Positions 1 to 8,228 of a stretch of DNA of 64,000 bases are shown here, piece by piece (position 1 is the first letter of the stretch; each line of letters begins with the position of its first letter). This DNA is from VRUE01 sp963780815 (GTDB taxonomy: Bacteria; Actinomycetota; Thermoleophilia; Solirubrobacterales; 70-9): the NCBI GenBank assembly GCA_963780815.1, contig CAWADG010000013.1, positions 124,001 through 188,000 of the forward strand. Direction: 5' to 3'. A program made the translations under genes and the position numbers. The notes beneath the pieces are model-generated. The model was not told where the DNA came from and did no database searches. It worked only from the letters and a program-made list of their open reading frames with translations.

Positions 1-1443
1 GTCGCCGTCCCGGGGATCGTTCTCCAGATGTTGACCATCAAGGGGATCTTCGGCGGGACGACGTCGTACGGCGTCCGCGCCTGGAATCAGGGCGGGTTCG
101 CCCTCAGCAGGGTCACGGTCGAACCGGCGGCGGGGGGCAACGGGGCGAACGGAGCGAATGCGCCACAGTCCCCGCCGGCTGCCGCCCCGAACGGCAAGCA
201 GGCCGTCGGCAGCCCCGACTGCGATCCCCAGGAATTCGAAGGGACCTTCAACCCGGGCGCCAAGGGCGGCGAAGCGGCCGGCCTCCTCTCCGGAGGGACC
301 GGGGGCGACTGGTTCAAACCGTATCCCTACAGCGGCACCAACGGCCAGAGCGATCCCGAAAACCCAAGCGTCGGCGGCGGTATCGGCGGCGAAATGTACT
401 GGCCGGGCGGCCTCGGCTCGCCTGGACTCCCCGGCACCCCGGGCCTGCCGGGCCTCGACAGCCTCAACCGCGCGGCTTTGATCTACGCGCCGATGCCCGG
501 GACGGACGGGGGCAGCGGAACCCGCGGAGCAGGCGGTGGCGGCGGCGGCATGAGCGAGAACACCTGCATGCCGGGCTCCGGCGGCGGGGCCGGGGGTAGG
601 CCCGGCGACGGTGGCAAGGGCGGCTCCGGCGGAGGCGGTTCGATCGGCGTCTACGTCGGCGAAGGCGCCCACGCGCTGGTCCTCGACGGCACCGTGATCC
701 ATGCCGCGGACGGTGGCAAGGGCGGCAACGGCGGCCTCGGCCAGCCCGGCGGCGCCGGTGGCGAAGGCGGCCCCCCCGGACCCGAAATCTACGGAAGCGA
801 ATGGGGCCCCGGCACCTCGGGCGGCAACGGCGGCAAGGGCGGTGACGGAGGCCAGGGCGGCGGCGGCGGCGGCGGTGCGTCGGTCGGCGTCCTCGCAATC
901 GACGCCCGCGCCGTGGTCGCGCCAGACACGACGATCACGGTCGGCAAGGGTGGATACGGAGGCCAGGGCGGCCATGTCGGCTGGCAGGGCGTCTCGAAGC
1001 CGACAGCCCAGGAAACCACGGCGGCCGGAAGCCTTCCCGGCGTCGGCGACTTCGATGGCGACGGCGTCAACGACGAATCGGATGCCTGCCCGATCGCGGC
1101 GGGACCGGACAACGGCTGCCCGGAGACGGCTGCGGGCTCCTCCGCGGGCGCCGGTCGCACCTCACAGGCGGGCGTCGCGACGGTGAGCGTCCTGCCGGGG
1201 ATGCGCTGCCTGCCGAAGCGGGCGTTCATGGTCAGCCTCAACCCGCGCAAATCGCACATGCAGAGCGCAAAGCTGACCCTCGACGGGCACAAGCTCCGGC
1301 TCGTGAAGGGCAGGCGCCGCTGGACCGCCAGGGTCGACCTCAGCCACAGCAGCCGCAGCAGCCACACCCTGACGATCCGCGGCAAGCTGACCGACGGGCG
1401 CCGCTTCAAGCAGACCCGTCACTACCGGAGCTGCGCGCACTGA
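1..1443 (+). CDS. Glycine-rich exported surface protein, 5' end missing
   Basis: The reading frame is open to base 1, so the ATG at 28 is probably internal and the signal peptide lies outside the window. About 290 residues are Gly/Ala-rich low-complexity sequence. A thrombospondin type-3-like calcium loop (DGDGVNDESDACP) follows near residue 340, then a basic beta-rich C-terminal domain with two cysteines. This layout suggests an extracellular or wall-associated protein. Glutamate is coded almost only by GAA, like other exported genes here. It superficially resembles PE_PGRS proteins but no PE domain is visible. No enzymatic role can be assigned. Confidence 0.72.
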   Translation, partial: VAVPGIVLQMLTIKGIFGGTTSYGVRAWNQGGFALSRVTVEPAAGGNGANGANAPQSPPAAAPNGKQAVGSPDCDPQEFEGTFNPGAKGGEAAGLLSGGTGGDWFKPYPYSGTNGQSDPENPSVGGGIGGEMYWPGGLGSPGLPGTPGLPGLDSLNRAALIYAPMPGTDGGSGTRGAGGGGGGMSENTCMPGSGGGAGGRPGDGGKGGSGGGGSIGVYVGEGAHALVLDGTVIHAADGGKGGNGGLGQPGGAGGEGGPPGPEIYGSEWGPGTSGGNGGKGGDGGQGGGGGGGASVGVLAIDARAVVAPDTTITVGKGGYGGQGGHVGWQGVSKPTAQETTAAGSLPGVGDFDGDGVNDESDACPIAAGPDNGCPETAAGSSAGAGRTSQAGVATVSVLPGMRCLPKRAFMVSLNPRKSHMQSAKLTLDGHKLRLVKGRRRWTARVDLSHSSRSSHTLTIRGKLTDGRRFKQTRHYRSCAH

Positions 1444-1462
1444 ACCCGGTCCGCCCTCCGAG

Positions 1463-1690
1463 CTACTCGGTGCCGGGCGTCCCCTCCAGCACCTCGCGAG
1501 CCTGGTCGGCGATCTCGTCGGCGACCAGGACTTCGCGCGGGCCGGCGGCGAGGAAGTCGGGCACGTCGAATCCCGCGGCCCGCCGGAGCAGGCTCGGGAT
1601 CCCGTTCTCGGAGAGCAGGCCCTGGATCATTTCCGCCTCGGCCTGCTGCTGGGCGTAGGCGACCTTCACCAGCTTCTTCTCACCCGACAT
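1463..1690 (-). CDS. DUF2007-type small protein
   Basis: This 75-residue cytosolic protein has the DUF2007 ('putative signal-transducing protein') pattern: a beta strand (KLVKVAYA), a helix holding AEAEMIQGLLSENGIPS, and a C-terminal helix with V-A-D-E-x-A-x-x-A. The family is small, single-domain and of unknown function. It overlaps the end of the Mec protease gene by 11 bp, so it is the last gene of a cysM-mec-DUF2007 operon. A role in the sulfur pathway is only guilt by association. Confidence 0.75.
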   Translation of the reverse strand: MSGEKKLVKVAYAQQQAEAEMIQGLLSENGIPSLLRRAAGFDVPDFLAAGPREVLVADEIADQAREVLEGTPGTE

Positions 1691-2075
1691 CGAGAACAGT
1701 CTCCTCGATTTTGCCGTCGCGGATCCAGAACCCCCTGACCTCCGGCTCGTCGGCGTCCTCGAGCGAGGCGATCAGGTACACCGCATCGGGCCAGCCGGCA
1801 AGGTTGACGTCGGTCTGCGAGGGGTGCGCGGGGGACTTCGTGTGCGAGTGGTAGATCCCGACCAGCTCCTCCCCCGCCCGTTCGATCGCCTCCATCAGCC
1901 GGAACTGCTCCTTGGCCTCGATCGAGTAGCGCAGCGGGCTCGCCTCGGCGTTCTCGGCCCTGTAAACCGTCCGGGCCTCGCCGTCGCCGCCGCCGACCAT
2001 TCCGCAACACTCGTTCGGCAGGTCCTCGCGCGCGTGCGCGACGATCTCGTCGACCAGGCTCCGGGCGATCCGCAT
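1680..2075 (-). CDS. mec: Mec-like JAMM metallopeptidase (CysO-cysteine hydrolase)
   Basis: The 131-residue protein is a single JAB1/MPN domain. The zinc motif HSHTKSPAHPSQTD (H-x-H, then S and D) is complete, with an upstream glutamate (EEL) as the likely general base. In Mycobacterium tuberculosis, Mec releases cysteine from the CysO-cysteine adduct made by CysM. Here it sits 27 bp downstream of cysM in the same orientation, which makes that role likely. Related enzymes also trim extra residues after the Gly-Gly of sulfur carriers, relevant because this CysO ends in Gly-Gly-Arg. Confidence 0.88.
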   Translation of the reverse strand: MRIARSLVDEIVAHAREDLPNECCGMVGGGDGEARTVYRAENAEASPLRYSIEAKEQFRLMEAIERAGEELVGIYHSHTKSPAHPSQTDVNLAGWPDAVYLIASLEDADEPEVRGFWIRDGKIEETVLDVG

Positions 2076-2102
2076 CGCGGCGAGGCTAGCGGACCGGCCG
2101 AC

Positions 2103-3068
2103 CTACCACCAGACGGTGGAGTCGAGGTTCTCGATCTCCTCGATCGGCTTCGTGTAGACGCCGGAGGAGAGGTACTTCCAGCCGTCGTCGGGAATCAGGA
2201 AGACGACGTTGCCGCCGTCGAGCTCGCCGGCGATCCGGACCGCGATCGCCGCGATGGCTCCCGAGGAGACGCCGGCGAAGATGCCTTCCTCGTCGAGGAG
2301 ACGCCTGGTCCAGACGACCGCGTCGCGGTTGGAGACCATGATTTTGCGGTCGATCAGGGAGAGGTCGATGATCGGCGGGATGAAGCCGTCGTCGAGCGAG
2401 CGGAGCCCATGCACCATCTCGCCCTGCATCGGCTCGGCGGCGACGATCAGCGTCTCAGGGTCGTGCTCCTTCAGCCGCCGGCCATTCCCCATCAGGGTGC
2501 CGCCTGTCCCGAGCCCGCCGACGAACGCCGCGACGTCGTCGAGCTCTTCGAGGATCTCGACCGCGGTCCCCTCGTAGTGGGCGCGAGGATTGGCCTCGTT
2601 CCCGTACTGGTAGGGCATGTAGTACTGGGAGTCGTCGGCCATCTCGAGCGCGACCTCGACCGCGCCGTTGGAGCCCTTGGCCCCCTCCGTGTAGACGATC
2701 TCCGCCCCGTACATCTCGAGCAGCTGGGTGCGCTCGGCGGTGACGTTGTCGGGCATCACCACCTTCAGCGGGTAGCCCTTGCGCCTGCAGATCATCGCCA
2801 GCGAGATGCCGGTGTTGCCCGAGGTCGGCTCGAGAATCGTCTTGCCAGGCTCGATCAGCCCCTCGGCCTCGGCCGTCTCGATCATCGAGCGGGCGATCCG
2901 GTCCTTGACCGAGCCGGTCGGGTTGCGGCCCTCGAGTTTCGCGAAGATCCGGACTCCGGGCTTGGGCGTGAGGCGCGGGAGCTCGACCAGTGGGGTGTTG
3001 CCGATCGACTCGACGATGTCGCTGTAGCGTCCCCCGCAGGGCCGGTTGAGTAGCTGGTTGCGCGCCAT
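2103..3068 (-). CDS. cysM: Cysteine synthase CysM (O-phosphoserine/CysO-dependent type)
   Basis: Fold-type II PLP enzyme of 321 residues, normal length. The PLP lysine is in the loop NPTGSVKDRIA, the phosphate-binding and substrate loops are PTSGNTGIS and VGGLGTGGT, and the C-terminus DDGWKYLSSGVY closely matches mycobacterial CysM, which uses O-phospho-L-serine and the CysO thiocarboxylate. The adjacent mec and nearby cysO and moeZ support CysM over the sulfide-using CysK. The start ATG at 3068 lies 20 nt after a TATACT -10 box that overlaps a palindrome shared with the moeZ promoter. Confidence 0.9.
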   Translation of the reverse strand: MARNQLLNRPCGGRYSDIVESIGNTPLVELPRLTPKPGVRIFAKLEGRNPTGSVKDRIARSMIETAEAEGLIEPGKTILEPTSGNTGISLAMICRRKGYPLKVVMPDNVTAERTQLLEMYGAEIVYTEGAKGSNGAVEVALEMADDSQYYMPYQYGNEANPRAHYEGTAVEILEELDDVAAFVGGLGTGGTLMGNGRRLKEHDPETLIVAAEPMQGEMVHGLRSLDDGFIPPIIDLSLIDRKIMVSNRDAVVWTRRLLDEEGIFAGVSSGAIAAIAVRIAGELDGGNVVFLIPDDGWKYLSSGVYTKPIEEIENLDSTVWW

Positions 3069-3076
3069 CGAATCCC

Positions 3077-3095
3077 TTACTTCAAAAAGTATAGC
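3077..3095 (-). promoter_or_regulatory. Predicted promoter/operator of cysM-mec operon
   Basis: The 19-mer TTACTTCAAAAAGTATAGC contains the perfect inverted repeat TACTT-N4-AAGTA. Read on the minus strand it holds a consensus -10 box TATACT. The moeZ promoter at 7174-7192 matches at 18 of 19 positions. A regulator binding here would cover the -10 and start site of both operons. The regulator is not identified. Confidence 0.7.
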
Positions 3096-3187
3096 CGTGG
3101 GTCGGAGATGCTCCGGACTGCCGAACGATCGCGGAAAGGGGTATTTTCGCCGCTTCCCGCCGAATCACCGAACGGAGGCAAACCCTG

Positions 3188-4015
3188 ATGGGGAGATCCC
3201 GGCTAACAGCATTGATCCTCGCGCTCGCGGTGTCCGCAATGACGTTTGTCGCTGCCGGATGCGGTGGCGGCGGCGGGAGCACCACCGGCGGTGGAGGCGG
3301 CGAAACGCTGACGGTCGGCTCCGACGTCCCCTATCCGCCGTTCGAGGAATTCGGCGCGAGCAAGACAGAATTCAAGGGTTTCGACGTCGAGCTGATGGAA
3401 GCGATCGGCGAAAAGATCGGCCGCGAAGTCGAATTCCAGGACACCTCCTTCCCCACGATCTTCCGCGACCTGGCTCAGGGCAAGTTCGAAATGGTCGCCT
3501 CGGCGACGACGATCACGCCTGAACGCGAGGAAACCGTCGACTTCACCAATCCCTACTACCTCCCGTCTGCGCAGTCGATCCTGGTCACCAAAGGCACCAC
3601 CGGGTTGGAAACGGAAAAGGACCTCGAAGGAAAGATCGTCGGCGTGCAGCAGGGCACAACGGGCGAGGAATACGTCGAAGAAGAAATCGACACGAAGGAA
3701 CTCCGCACCTACCCGCAGGGTCCGGACACGATTCAGCCTCTGAAGGCGGGGATCCTCGACGCCGTCGTGATCGACCGGCCGGTCGCCGAAAAAGCGGTCG
3801 AACAGGATCCGGAACTGGAAATCTCCGGCGGGATCGAAACGGAAGAAGAATATGGATTCGTCGTCCAGCAGGGCGATGACGAACTCCGCGAAGCACTGAA
3901 CGAAGGGCTGGAAGAAGTCATCGACAACGGCGAATACACGACGATCTACAAGAAGTGGTTCGGCAAGCCGCCGTCGCCGGAAATATTCCGGGCGAAGGCG
4001 CACGAACCGACCTGA
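3188..4015 (+). CDS. Polar amino-acid ABC transporter substrate-binding lipoprotein
   Basis: The 275-residue protein has a lipoprotein signal peptide with lipobox VAAGC, a Gly/Ser/Thr linker, then an SBP_bac_3 domain. Family hallmarks are SDVPYPPFEE at the start and TITPEREETVDFTNPYY, whose arginine normally binds the ligand carboxylate. It begins an importer operon with permease and ATPase downstream. Ligand is not readable from sequence; the flanking cysteine genes make cystine or another sulfur amino acid plausible. Codon use is odd: 34 GAA against 4 GAG. A GGAGG ribosome site lies 9 nt before the ATG. Confidence 0.9.
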   Translation: MGRSRLTALILALAVSAMTFVAAGCGGGGGSTTGGGGGETLTVGSDVPYPPFEEFGASKTEFKGFDVELMEAIGEKIGREVEFQDTSFPTIFRDLAQGKFEMVASATTITPEREETVDFTNPYYLPSAQSILVTKGTTGLETEKDLEGKIVGVQQGTTGEEYVEEEIDTKELRTYPQGPDTIQPLKAGILDAVVIDRPVAEKAVEQDPELEISGGIETEEEYGFVVQQGDDELREALNEGLEEVIDNGEYTTIYKKWFGKPPSPEIFRAKAHEPT

Positions 4016-4049
4016 GCCGCCCGGCCGGAGGGCCGCATTCGGCACACTG

Positions 4050-4073
4050 GAGGGGCGCTGATCGGCGCCCCTC
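4050..4073 (+). terminator. Intra-operon hairpin between binding-protein and permease genes
   Basis: A perfect 9-bp stem (GAGGGGCGC / GCGCCCCTC) with a six-base loop lies 34 bp after the lipoprotein stop and 45 bp before the permease start. There is no long U tract. Such hairpins in ABC operons usually act as attenuators or 3' stabilisers, giving more binding protein than permease. Confidence 0.7.
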
Positions 4074-4118
4074 TCTACATGAGCAGGCTAGACGGGGTCC
4101 GGATTACAGAAGAACACG

Positions 4119-4865
4119 ATGCACGAGATCATCAACCAGTACTTCGACCTCTCACAGATGTCGAAACACTTCGGCGAAGTCTTCAAGGGGTTCGTCATCA
4201 CCCTCGAACTCTCGGTCATCGCCGGCGCCCTCTCACTCCTGTGGGGCCTCGCCCTCTCGCTGCTGCGTCAGCTCCCGGGCAGGGCGCTCGCCCCGATCCG
4301 CTTCCTGACGATCTCCTACATCGACGTCTTCCGCGGTATCCCCCTGCTGATAATCATCCTGCTGGTCTCAGGCAGCCTCCCGTTCCTCTCCTTCTTGCCC
4401 GAAAGTATCCGCATCCCGCAATGGTTCGGCCGCCCCGATCCGTTCTGGTACGGCGTGTTGTCGATCACCATCACCTACGGCGCCTACATGGCCGAGGTCT
4501 ACCGGGCCGGGATCGAAGCGGTGCCCCAGGGTCAGATGGAAGCGGCCCGCTCGCTCGGCATGAGCCACCGCCTCGCGATGCGCAACGTGATCGTGCCGCA
4601 GGCGGTGCGGAAGGTGTTCGCGCCGCTGCTCAACGACTTCATCGCGCTGATGAAGGACACGACCCTGGTCAGCGTGATCGCCCTCAATGAGGTGGCCCTG
4701 GTCGGCAGGGACATCCAGTCCAAGGCCTTCAACAGCTCCGCGTTGACGCTCGGCGCGATCATGTTCCTGATCGTCACCCTCCCCCTGGCTCGCCTGGTCG
4801 ACAAGCTGATATCGCGCGAGCAGAGCCGCTTCAGCCGCGGTACGCCGCGGGTCGAGGCGCTGTAA
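4119..4865 (+). CDS. Polar amino-acid ABC transporter permease
   Basis: HisM/GlnP-type permease of 248 residues with about five hydrophobic segments. The EAA loop is clear (YRAGIEAVPQGQMEAARSLG) and contacts the ATPase. Only one permease gene is present, so a homodimer is expected. The stop codon overlaps the next start as TAATG, indicating translational coupling to the ATPase. GAA and GAG are used about equally, intermediate between the exported and cytosolic subunits. Confidence 0.9.
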   Translation: MHEIINQYFDLSQMSKHFGEVFKGFVITLELSVIAGALSLLWGLALSLLRQLPGRALAPIRFLTISYIDVFRGIPLLIIILLVSGSLPFLSFLPESIRIPQWFGRPDPFWYGVLSITITYGAYMAEVYRAGIEAVPQGQMEAARSLGMSHRLAMRNVIVPQAVRKVFAPLLNDFIALMKDTTLVSVIALNEVALVGRDIQSKAFNSSALTLGAIMFLIVTLPLARLVDKLISREQSRFSRGTPRVEAL

Positions 4866-5683
4866 TGGAGCCGATGGCACTGAGCGCCGATGAGCAGACG
4901 GCCGTGGACGGCGCCTCCGACGACGGATCGCTGCTGAGGTTGGAGGGCGTCCACAAACGCTTCGGCGACCTCGAGGTGCTGAGGGGCATCGACCTCGAGG
5001 TCGAGCGCGGGGAAGTCGTCTGCGTGATCGGCCCAAGCGGCTCGGGGAAGAGCACTCTGCTGCGCTGCATCAACCTGCTCGAGCCGCCCGAGGAGGGCGA
5101 CATCCACCTGGAGGGACGCTCGATCTGCAAGGGGGCGAAGGCGCCCTCGGGCGAGGCCGGCTGGGAGCTCGACTATGTCCGTCAACGGGTCGGGATCGTC
5201 TTCCAGCAGTTCAACCTCTTTCCCCACCGGACCGCCCTGCAGAACGTGACGATGGCGCCGGAAAAGGTGCTCGGGCGCCCGCGCGAGGAGGCGCGGGCGA
5301 AGGGCACGGCGCTTCTGGAACGCGTGGGTCTAGCCGACAAGCTCGACCAGTACCCCGAACGGCTCTCCGGCGGCCAGCAGCAGCGGGTCGCGATCGCCAG
5401 AGCGCTGGCGATGGACCCCCATCTGATGCTGTTCGACGAGGTGACCAGCGCGCTCGACCCCGAGCTCGTCAAGGAGGTCCTCGACGTGATGAGGGAACTG
5501 GTCAACGAGGGGATGACGATGATCGTCGTCACCCACGAGATGGGGTTCGCACGCGAGGTCGGCGACCGAGTCGTCTTCATCGACGCAGGGGCGTTCCTCG
5601 AGGAAGGCCCGCCATCAAGGGTGCTCGACGAACCGCGTGAGGAGCGCACGAAGCGCTTTCTCGGGCTGGTGCTCGAACACTGA
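4865..5683 (+). CDS. Polar amino-acid ABC transporter ATPase
   Basis: GlnQ/HisP-family ATPase of 272 residues. Walker A is GPSGSGKST, the signature LSGGQQQR, Walker B LMLFDEVTSALD and the switch histidine is in VVTHEMGF. An insertion of about 12 residues (around KGAKAPSGEAGW) lies between the first beta sheet and the Q-loop; similar insertions occur in some polar amino-acid ATPases. About 20 residues precede the core. GAG outnumbers GAA 23 to 8, the reverse of the lipoprotein in the same operon. Confidence 0.92.
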   Translation: MEPMALSADEQTAVDGASDDGSLLRLEGVHKRFGDLEVLRGIDLEVERGEVVCVIGPSGSGKSTLLRCINLLEPPEEGDIHLEGRSICKGAKAPSGEAGWELDYVRQRVGIVFQQFNLFPHRTALQNVTMAPEKVLGRPREEARAKGTALLERVGLADKLDQYPERLSGGQQQRVAIARALAMDPHLMLFDEVTSALDPELVKEVLDVMRELVNEGMTMIVVTHEMGFAREVGDRVVFIDAGAFLEEGPPSRVLDEPREERTKRFLGLVLEH

Positions 5684-5687
5684 GCGG

Positions 5688-5963
5688 CTAGCGGCCGCCG
5701 GCCATCGCCGGCAGGATCACGACCGTGTCGGCGTCGGCGACCGCGGTGTCGAGCCCGTCGAGCACCCGCACGTCCTCGTCGTTGAGATAAACGTTGACGT
5801 AGCGATTGAGGTCGCCGTCGGGGCCGAAGAGCTGCTCCTGGGTCGCCGGATGCTCGCCGGTCAGCGCCCGCAGGACTTCGCCGACGTTGGATCCGACTGC
5901 CTCGACCTCGGACGCCCCGCCGGTGTGCTGCCTCAGGACAGGGGGAATCCTCACCGTCGCCAT
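5688..5963 (-). CDS. cysO: Sulfur carrier protein CysO (ThiS/MoaD family)
   Basis: Ubiquitin-fold sulfur carrier of 91 residues. It begins MATVRIPPVLRQHTGG and has the DGDLNRYVNVYLNDEDVR segment typical of CysO, with a C-terminal tail ILPAMAGGR. The thiocarboxylate is formed on the second glycine after adenylation by MoeZ, so the final arginine must be removed first, probably by the Mec protease. The ATG at 5963 is chosen because upstream in-frame sequence is low quality. It lies 19 bp downstream of moeZ in the same operon. Confidence 0.9.
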   Translation of the reverse strand: MATVRIPPVLRQHTGGASEVEAVGSNVGEVLRALTGEHPATQEQLFGPDGDLNRYVNVYLNDEDVRVLDGLDTAVADADTVVILPAMAGGR

Positions 5964-5982
5964 CGACCGGGAACCTATCGCC

Positions 5983-7143
5983 TTAGCCGGCGCAGAAGAG
6001 CTCGTAGTCGGGGAACTTGCCGAGCTCCGACTCCGGGATCTCGGGAGCGTTCTCACCGCAGATCGGGCACTCGGGGTCACGGCGGACCTTGAGCTCGGTG
6101 AAACGGGTGCCGAGCGCCTCGTAGAGGAGCAGGCGGCCGATCAGCGGCTCGCCGATCCCGAGCACCAGCTTGATCACCTCATTGGCCTGGAGCGTGCCCA
6201 TCGTCCCCGCCATCACGCCGAGGACGCCGTTGGCCGAGCAGCTCGGAGCCAGCTCGGCCGGCGGCGGGGTCGGGTAGAGGCACCGGTAGCACGGTCCCTC
6301 GAACGGGACGAAGGTCGAGATCTGGCCGTCGAAGCTGAGGATCGACGCCGAGACGACCGGCTTGCGCAGCCGCACCGAGGCATCGTTGAGCAGGTAGCGG
6401 GTCGGGAAGTTGTCGGCGCCGTCGACGATCACGTCGTAGTCGCGGATCAGCTCGATGATGTTGCCGGCGTCGAGCCGGAGGTTGTGCTCGACGACGTCGA
6501 CATCCGGGTTCAGGGCCTCGATCGTCTTCCGCGCCGAGGACGTCTTCGGCTCGCCGATCCGCTCGGTGTTGTGGATCACCTGGCGCTGGAGGTTGGAGGC
6601 GTCGACGACGTCGTCGTCGACGAGCCCGATGGTTCCGATTCCGGCCGCGGCGAGGTAGAGCGCGGTCGGCGCGCCGAGGCCGCCGGCGCCGATCAGCAGC
6701 ACCTTCGCGTTGAGGAGCTTGATCTGGCCGTCGACCCCGACCTCGGGGAGAAGCGTGTGGCGCGAGTAACGGTCGCGCTGCTCGGGGGTCATCCCGGTCG
6801 CGGCGACGACCGGCAGCCCCTGCTCCTGCCAGGCGACGATCCCGCCTGCCATCGAGGCGACGTCCTCGTACCCGAGCTCCTGCATCTGTTCGGCGGCCTT
6901 GAAGGAGCGGTTGCCGCTGCGGCAGTAGAGGATCGTGCGGGCCGACTTGTCGGGCGCGGCCTCGGCGATCTCGTCGCCGAGCAGCCCGGGCGGGACCAAC
7001 TTGCCGCCGTCGAGGTGGGCCTCCTGGTACTCGTGGGGCTCGCGGGTGTCGATCAGGACGACGTCGCCGCCCTCGATCTCAGCCGCCGCCTCGAACGGCT
7101 CGATCTCCTCGATCTGCTGCTTGGTCTGCGCGCTGGTGGCCAT
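5983..7143 (-). CDS. moeZ: MoeZ-like sulfur-carrier adenylyltransferase/sulfurtransferase, rhodanese domain first
   Basis: The 386-residue protein activates and sulfurates the CysO C-terminus. Residues about 10-115 are a rhodanese domain with active loop CRSGNRS (Cys74). Residues about 120-365 are a ThiF/MoeB E1-like domain with nucleotide loop IGAGGLGAP, DDDVVDASNLQRQ and two zinc cysteine pairs (CYRC and CPIC). In the well-known mycobacterial MoeZ the order is ThiF then rhodanese, so this one is inverted. It leads the moeZ-cysO operon and has the cysM-type promoter. It might also serve a molybdopterin or thiamine carrier; none is visible here. Confidence 0.87.
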   Translation of the reverse strand: MATSAQTKQQIEEIEPFEAAAEIEGGDVVLIDTREPHEYQEAHLDGGKLVPPGLLGDEIAEAAPDKSARTILYCRSGNRSFKAAEQMQELGYEDVASMAGGIVAWQEQGLPVVAATGMTPEQRDRYSRHTLLPEVGVDGQIKLLNAKVLLIGAGGLGAPTALYLAAAGIGTIGLVDDDVVDASNLQRQVIHNTERIGEPKTSSARKTIEALNPDVDVVEHNLRLDAGNIIELIRDYDVIVDGADNFPTRYLLNDASVRLRKPVVSASILSFDGQISTFVPFEGPCYRCLYPTPPPAELAPSCSANGVLGVMAGTMGTLQANEVIKLVLGIGEPLIGRLLLYEALGTRFTELKVRRDPECPICGENAPEIPESELGKFPDYELFCAG

Positions 7144-7173
7144 GTCTTCAAATCCCCGAATCCGGATCGGCTT

Positions 7174-7192
7174 TTACTTCAATAAGTATAGC
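7174..7192 (-). promoter_or_regulatory. Predicted promoter/operator of moeZ-cysO operon
   Basis: TTACTTCAATAAGTATAGC repeats the cysM element with one substitution and keeps the inverted repeat TACTT-N4-AAGTA and the minus-strand TATACT -10 box. It lies about 40 bp before the moeZ ATG. Sharing this element implies the two operons respond to the same signal. Confidence 0.7.
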
Positions 7193-7236
7193 GCCCAGAA
7201 TCAAGCCCTTGCGAAGCGGAGCAGACGGCGGAATTG

Positions 7237-8097
7237 TCAGCCGAGGGAGGGGCGCATCTGGCGCAGGCGCCGGACGCGCTCTTCGATCGGTGGGTGGGTC
7301 GAGAACAGCCTCGACAGCCCGCCACCCGAGAACGGCTTGACGATGTAGAGCGGCTCGGCCGCCTGATTGACCTTCATCGGGATCGCTTCCGCCCCCTGCT
7401 CGAGCCGCAGCAGAGCGCTCGCAAGCGACTCCGGGTTGCCGCAGATCTCGGCGCCGCCGGCGTCGGCCGCGTACTCGCGCTGGCGCGAGATCGAGAGCTG
7501 GATGATCGAGGCCGCGATCGGCGCCAGCAGGACCAGAGACAGCGACGCGACGAGGCCGAGCGGCGAGTTGTCTTCGCCGCCGAACCAAAGCAGCATGTAG
7601 GCGATGTAGGTGATCGCGCCGCCGATCGCCGCGGCGACCGACTGGATCAGGATGTCGCGGTGCTGGACGTGTGCGAGCTCGTGCGCGAGGACGCCACGCA
7701 GCTCGTCCTCGGAGAGGAGTTTGGTGATCCCCTGCGTCACCGCGACCGCCGCGTGCTTGGGGTTGCGGCCGGTCGCGAAGGCGTTCGGCTGCTCCTGGGG
7801 AATGATGTAGAGGCGCGGCATCGGCAGGCCGGCCCGGGTCGTGAGTTCGCGGACTATCTGGTAGATCCGCGGCGCTTCTGACTCCTCGAGCGGCTTCGCC
7901 CCCGACATTTTCAGCGCCAGTTTGTCGCTGAAGAAGTAGGAGCCGAGGTTGAGCAGGAGGCCGATGAAGAGGAACGTGAGGGCCGTTTGCGGGCCGCCGA
8001 TCAGGGCGCCGATCACGACCAGCAGGCCGGTCAGCGAGGCCAGCAGGATCGTGGTGCGAATGGTCGCGCCGAAGGTGGACTGCTTGGTGGTGGTCAT
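7237..8097 (-). CDS. htpX: HtpX-family membrane zinc metalloprotease
   Basis: M48B protease of 286 residues. Two N-terminal membrane segments (residues about 15-55) precede the zinc motif HELAHVQH; the third ligand glutamate is in EYAADAGGAE, and two more hydrophobic segments lie between. HtpX degrades misfolded membrane proteins with its active site facing the cytoplasm. The C-terminal FSTHPPIEERVRRL is typical. ATG at 8097 has an AGGAG site upstream. It is transcribed away from the sensor kinase at 8249. Confidence 0.92.
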   Translation of the reverse strand: MTTTKQSTFGATIRTTILLASLTGLLVVIGALIGGPQTALTFLFIGLLLNLGSYFFSDKLALKMSGAKPLEESEAPRIYQIVRELTTRAGLPMPRLYIIPQEQPNAFATGRNPKHAAVAVTQGITKLLSEDELRGVLAHELAHVQHRDILIQSVAAAIGGAITYIAYMLLWFGGEDNSPLGLVASLSLVLLAPIAASIIQLSISRQREYAADAGGAEICGNPESLASALLRLEQGAEAIPMKVNQAAEPLYIVKPFSGGGLSRLFSTHPPIEERVRRLRQMRPSLG

Positions 8098-8228
8098 CCG
8101 GTCTGCTCCTGTTCGGTTAGGGCTGTCCGAGAAGTATTGCCGCGCCGGGCGGATTCGCCTATGGGTGGCAACCCCTATATGCCGTCCCTGCGCCGCCCAG
8201 GTGGGATCGTCGGCTCTACGCTTGCCCG

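Noticed and set aside
1..1443. PE_PGRS-like mycobacterial protein
   Set aside because: Only the glycine content is similar; no PE domain is visible, and the calcium loop and C-terminal domain differ.
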